64,000 bases of DNA. Source: Microbacterium sp. 10M-3C3 (GTDB lineage: Bacteria; Actinomycetota; Actinomycetes; Actinomycetales; Microbacteriaceae). Below, in pieces: positions 60,523 through 64,000 of this stretch. The number at the start of each line of letters is the position of its first letter. Positions within the stretch are counted from its first letter, which is position 1. The notes below the pieces were generated by a model. The model saw only the letters and a program-made list of their open reading frames with translations, had not been told where the DNA came from and ran no database searches. A program made the position numbers and the translations under genes. Location: the NCBI RefSeq assembly GCF_003931875.1, contig NZ_CP034245.1, positions 1,426,001 through 1,490,000 on the forward strand, given 5' to 3'.

Positions 60523-61864
60523 CGCGCGGATCGGCGTCGCCGCCCCACCAGCGCAGCGCTGCGCGCGAGGCGCGCTCGGCTTCGTCGTGCACGTCGCGGT
60601 CGTCCAGCTCGTCTCCCGTGTCCTCCGGGGAGGTGAGCGCGGGGGCGCCCGGGCCGTCGTCGTCGCGCTCCGGACCGTCGTGCGCGGCCGCAGACCAGCC
60701 GGCGAGATCGATCGGCGCGGTCTCGCCCTCCTCCGGCCGGCGGAGATCCGACAGCCCGAAGTCCGGCGCGGCGTCCGCACCCTCCGCCCGCTCGCGCTCG
60801 TCGGCGAGGAACAGCGACAGCTGAGCGGGGTCGTACGTGTCGGTCTGCATCGACGTCGCCCCGGCACTGTCGTCGGCCGGCGCGGACATGCCCTCGGCGA
60901 ACGCCATCGCCGTGTCGACGTCGACGGACACGTCGGGCACGAGCCGGTCGCCGCGCACGCCGTCGGCGAGGGCCGTGAGCAGGGCGGTCGCGTCGGCGAC
61001 CACGGCGTCGTCGCCGCGCTCCACGCCGTGCACGAGCCAGCGGGCGAATTCGAGCTCGGCGTACAGGCGCGCCCGCTCGCGCACGAGCGCATCCGGCGCC
61101 CGCGTGGCGCCCGCGGTGTAACCCGCGAAGACGTCGTCGGCTGCGTCCGGCGCCGACGCGAGCCAGCGCAGGTCGATCGCGGGGTCGCCGACGCTGAGCC
61201 CCGCCCATTCGAGCACTCCGACGACGCGCACGTCGTCGCCGGAGTCCTCGAGGAGGAACGCCGATGAGCTGGCCCCGCCGAGGACCACGGCGGACTCGAA
61301 GCGCCACAGATCGTCGGACTCCCACGCGCGGCGCCAGCGCTCCACGAGCGCGTCCGGCGCCTGCCGGGTCGCGTCCACGCGATCCAGTAGTCGCTCGACG
61401 TCGTCGCGCACCTGCGCGGGCGTGCGCACGGGCAGTCCGTCGGTGCGCACGACCGAGGGCGGCAGAGCGTGCACGGCGGCGATCGCCGCGCCCAACGCGG
61501 TCGCGACACCCCGTCCCCGGGGCACATGCTGAGGCTCGACGCGGTATCCCGGGAGACGGTCGACCACGAGGGTGCGCGCCGTGCCCGATCCCGCCTCGCC
61601 GATGACCTCGGGGGCGCGGAACGGCAGCAGCGCGCGCACACCCGGCGTGAGCGCCACGAGCGCCCGCGACTCCGCGGCGAGGTCGGCCGCGGCGTCCTCG
61701 TCCGCAGGCATCCGCACGACGGCCTCGCGGCCGTCCTCCAGGCGCAGCACCGCTGCGTCGAACCGGCCGGCGCCGTTCTCGGTCAGTCCGGCCGCCCCGA
61801 CCACTCCCGTGCGCGGCAGAGCCGCCGTCGCGGACGCGGCTAGAGTGAAGGGAGAGCGTGCCAT
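60506..61864 (-). CDS. APH-like phosphotransferase with long acidic tail
   Basis: This 452-residue protein has an aminoglycoside/macrolide phosphotransferase-like kinase core up to about residue 320. The nucleotide loop is AVVRMPADED and VVDRLPG follows in the N-lobe. VVGVLEWAGLSVGDPAIDLRWL holds the metal-binding region of the C-lobe (the usual HGD catalytic loop reads LGGASSSAFLLED). The last 130 residues are acidic and low in complexity, without a recognisable domain. The changed catalytic loop makes kinase activity uncertain. It converges on adnB with a 17-bp overlap. Confidence 0.8.
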   Translation of the reverse strand: MARSPFTLAASATAALPRTGVVGAAGLTENGAGRFDAAVLRLEDGREAVVRMPADEDAAADLAAESRALVALTPGVRALLPFRAPEVIGEAGSGTARTLVVDRLPGYRVEPQHVPRGRGVATALGAAIAAVHALPPSVVRTDGLPVRTPAQVRDDVERLLDRVDATRQAPDALVERWRRAWESDDLWRFESAVVLGGASSSAFLLEDSGDDVRVVGVLEWAGLSVGDPAIDLRWLASAPDAADDVFAGYTAGATRAPDALVRERARLYAELEFARWLVHGVERGDDAVVADATALLTALADGVRGDRLVPDVSVDVDTAMAFAEGMSAPADDSAGATSMQTDTYDPAQLSLFLADERERAEGADAAPDFGLSDLRRPEEGETAPIDLAGWSAAAHDGPERDDDGPGAPALTSPEDTGDELDDRDVHDEAERASRAALRWWGGDADPRVSSGG

Positions 61865-61870
61865 GCGCCC

Positions 61871-61876
61871 AGGGTA
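61871..61876 (-). promoter_or_regulatory. -10 TACCCT, leaderless phosphotransferase
   Basis: TACCCT on the minus strand is six bases before the ATG at 61864. Confidence 0.5.
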
Positions 61877-61928
61877 GGCCGGGCGCGCCGCCCCGCCCCC
61901 CGCGCCACGCCTGTGAGAGAGGTTCTCG

Positions 61929-62828
61929 ATGACACTCTCCGCCGACTCCGACCCGCGCCTAGGGCCCGTCGACCGCGCGGCTGCCGAGCGGACCGAGGAG
62001 GACCTGCTCGCGCGGCTGGAGGACGCCCCGGACACGCGCGTGCTCGTCGTGCGCGGCGACCAGGTGCCGCTCGTCGACGGCGGCCTGATGGCGGTCGTGC
62101 CCGCCGCCGTTCCGACGGGTGGCGTGCGCGCGTTCCTCGGGCGCCGTCCCGACGGCGGCGCACTGCTGCTGGCTGCGTTCGCGGCCGACCACCCCGACCC
62201 GCTCCTCGCGCCGGACGGCTGGGCCGGGCTGCGCGCGGTGGGCACTTTGCTGCCCGCGGCGGATACCGCTGCGGTGGTGACGGCGGTGGCGCTCGGCCGG
62301 TGGCTCGTGGACGCGCCCTTCTGCCCCGCGTGCGGCACGCGCACGATCGAGCAGCAGTCCGGCTGGGCGCGGCACTGCCCGCACTGCGGGCGCGAGCACT
62401 TCCCCCGCACCGACCCCGCCGTGATCGTCGCCGTCACGCGCGAGGATGACCCCGACGCGCTCCTGCTCGGCTCCAACGCGCTGTGGGGGGCGAACCGGTA
62501 CTCGTGCTTCGCGGGGTTCGCCGAGGCGGGGGAGTCGCTCGAGGACGCCGTCGTGCGGGAGGTGCGCGAGGAGGCCGGCGTCGACGTCAGCGATCTCCGC
62601 TATGTCGCGTCGCAGGGATGGCCGTACCCGCGCTCGCTCATGCTCGGGTTCACCGCCGTCGCCCGCGCCGCCGACACGGCGCGCGCCGACGGCGACGAGA
62701 TCGCCGACGTGCGGTGGTTCACGCGGGCGGAGATCCTCGACGGCCTCGCCGGGCGCAGCGACCTGCAGCTGCCCGGTCCCGTCTCGATCGCCTCGCGCCT
62801 GATCCGCGCGTGGGCCGAGGGCGCGTGA
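61929..62828 (+). CDS. nudC: NADH pyrophosphatase NudC (NAD-RNA decapping)
   Basis: This 299-residue protein has a zinc ribbon (Cys132, Cys135, Cys150, Cys153) and a Nudix box starting at Gly196 (GFAEAGESLEDAVVREVREE, part shown). The NADH-specific motif SQGWPYPRS (228-236) follows; the usual form is SQPWPFPxS, so two positions differ. It hydrolyses NADH to NMNH and AMP and removes NAD caps from RNA in other bacteria. No clear promoter or ribosome-binding site is seen before the ATG. The uvrD2 start overlaps its stop. Confidence 0.93.
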   Translation: MTLSADSDPRLGPVDRAAAERTEEDLLARLEDAPDTRVLVVRGDQVPLVDGGLMAVVPAAVPTGGVRAFLGRRPDGGALLLAAFAADHPDPLLAPDGWAGLRAVGTLLPAADTAAVVTAVALGRWLVDAPFCPACGTRTIEQQSGWARHCPHCGREHFPRTDPAVIVAVTREDDPDALLLGSNALWGANRYSCFAGFAEAGESLEDAVVREVREEAGVDVSDLRYVASQGWPYPRSLMLGFTAVARAADTARADGDEIADVRWFTRAEILDGLAGRSDLQLPGPVSIASRLIRAWAEGA

Positions 62829-64000
62829 GCGCGCTCGACGGCCTCGACGAGCAGCAGCGGGCGGCGGCGTCCGCGCTGCGGGGGCCCGTGTGCGTGCTCG
62901 CCGGCGCCGGCACCGGCAAGACGCGCGTCATCACCCACCGCATCGCGCACGGCGTCGACACCGGCGCGTACTCGCCCGGTCGCGTCATGGCGGTGACCTT
63001 CACAGCCAAGGCGGCGGGGGAGATGCGCGGCCGGCTGCGCGCGCTCGGGGTCGACGGCGTCGCCGCGCGCACCTTCCACGCGACCGCGCTGGCGCAGCTC
63101 AACTACTTCTGGCCCACCCTCACGGGCGACAACGCGCCGGCCATCGTCGACAACAAGGTGCGGCTGCTGGCCCACGCCGCCGACACCGTGTCGCTCTCGC
63201 CCGACACCGCGACCCTGCGCGACGTGGCGAGCGCGATCGAGTGGCGCAAGATCACGATGCGCAGCGTCGACCGGTACGCCCAGGATCGCCCGCAGGCCAT
63301 CGGACGCCTCGACATCGACCAGGTCGTGGCACTGCAGCACGCCTACGAGAAGCTCAAGGACGAGCGCCGGCAGATGGACTTCGAGGACGTGCTGCTCGCG
63401 TGCGCCGGGATGCTCGAGGCGGAGCCGCGCGTGACGCAGGAGGTGCGGGAGCAGTACCGGCACTTCACCGTCGACGAGTTCCAGGACGTCTCACCGCTGC
63501 AGCACCGCCTCCTGGAGCTGTGGCTCGGCGACCGCAGAGACCTGTGCGTCGTGGGCGATGCGAGTCAGACGATCTACTCCTTCGCCGGGGCGGACGCGGC
63601 GTACCTCCTCGACTTCCCTCGACGCCACGAAGACGCCCAGGTGTTCCGCCTCGAGCGGAACTACCGCTCGGTAGGGCCGGTGCTGGATGTCGCCAACGCC
63701 CTCATGCGGGGCCGGCCCGGCGCGCTCGAGCTCGCGCCCGCCCGCACGGCGCCCGCTCCGATGCCGGTCGTACGCGCCTTCGAGGATGACGAGGCCGAGG
63801 CGCGAGCCGTGGCCCGGTCGATCGCCGACGCCGTAGCCGGGGGCGTCGACCCGGCGAGCATCGCCGTGCTGTACCGTTCGCACGCGCAGTCCGCGCCGGT
63901 CCTGGCCGCACTCGCGGCGGTCGGAGTGGCCGCGAGCGTGCTGGGCGGACGGCGCTTCTTCGACATGCCCGAGGTGCGCCAGGCCCTGCTCGCGCTGCGG
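62825..64000 (+). CDS. uvrD2: UvrD2-type DNA helicase, partial at the window edge
   Basis: The open frame runs 392 codons to the last base, so the gene is cut. The GTG overlaps the nudC stop (GTGA). Superfamily 1 motifs seen are Walker A AGAGTGKTR (Lys32), TFTAKAAGEMRGRL, TFHATALAQL, motif II VDEFQDVSPLQ, GDASQTIYSFAGAD and ERNYRS. The order nudC-uvrD2 next to adnAB matches mycobacteria (Rv3199c-Rv3198c, from memory), where UvrD2 carries extra HRDC and zinc domains at its C-terminus; those would lie beyond this window. Confidence 0.93.
   Translation, partial: MSALDGLDEQQRAAASALRGPVCVLAGAGTGKTRVITHRIAHGVDTGAYSPGRVMAVTFTAKAAGEMRGRLRALGVDGVAARTFHATALAQLNYFWPTLTGDNAPAIVDNKVRLLAHAADTVSLSPDTATLRDVASAIEWRKITMRSVDRYAQDRPQAIGRLDIDQVVALQHAYEKLKDERRQMDFEDVLLACAGMLEAEPRVTQEVREQYRHFTVDEFQDVSPLQHRLLELWLGDRRDLCVVGDASQTIYSFAGADAAYLLDFPRRHEDAQVFRLERNYRSVGPVLDVANALMRGRPGALELAPARTAPAPMPVVRAFEDDEAEARAVARSIADAVAGGVDPASIAVLYRSHAQSAPVLAALAAVGVAASVLGGRRFFDMPEVRQALLALR

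Overview
The window is chromosomal DNA from a very GC-rich actinobacterium, most likely a Microbacterium-like member of the Microbacteriaceae. The evidence is codon use with G or C in almost every third position, the AdnAB helicase-nuclease pair, NrtR-type NAD control, DUF3107 and DUF3117 proteins, a mycobacterial-type 7Fe ferredoxin, and many leaderless genes (a TANNNT hexamer 6-7 bases before an ATG or GTG). I see no tRNA, rRNA, CRISPR array, phage or insertion-sequence gene. This is mostly core genome with a few decayed or accessory spots.

Region by region. 0-6.4 kb: a cNMP-binding FAD oxidoreductase, a Pfp1/DJ-1 protein, a decayed AhpD-like gene, an MFS exporter and a divergent ABC half-transporter. 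6.4-13.0 kb (minus strand): a tightly coupled nrtR-nadA-nadB-nadC-nadS operon for de novo NAD synthesis with a glycosyltransferase on its end. 13.1-14.3 kb: a MarP-type membrane serine protease. 14.3-19.0 kb: a tandem glycine riboswitch followed by gcvT-gcvH-gcvP. 19.0-20.2 kb: a frameshifted AbiEi/DUF559-like gene bracketed by two 68-bp related palindromic repeats, then a CPBP membrane protease. 21.2-28.5 kb: a peptide ABC importer with an oversized first permease and an antisense PH-domain gene between the second permease and the fused ATPase gene. 28.5-36.3 kb: typA, an XRE-cupin regulator divergent from azlCD, a small membrane protein, ferredoxin, dapC, and citrate synthase coupled to a dimethylargininase-like gene. 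36.3-38.5 kb: an MFS pump and its divergent TetR regulator.

38.5-47.7 kb: divergent dapD and dapE, a PIG-V-like mannosyltransferase, DUF3117, an O-methyltransferase, tatB, the coupled PRC/MgtE_N/CBS - DUF1003 - mrp operon, a stress-domain membrane protein and a hydrolase. 47.7-53.8 kb: an Xaa-Pro aminopeptidase, a membrane-anchored EEP-family enzyme, a PHP phosphoesterase, a DEAD-box RNA helicase, a ferritin-like protein and a small membrane protein. 53.8-64.0 kb: DUF3107, adnA-adnB, an APH-like phosphotransferase, nudC and the start of uvrD2, which runs off the window.

From memory, the gene order from typA to the stress-domain gene resembles a thinned version of Mycobacterium tuberculosis Rv1165-Rv1234. 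The order from the DEAD-box helicase to uvrD2 resembles Rv3211-Rv3198c. The functional themes are NAD supply and turnover (nad operon, nudC), lysine/diaminopimelate synthesis (dapC, dapD, dapE), glycine catabolism, DNA-break processing (AdnAB, UvrD2) and small-molecule export.
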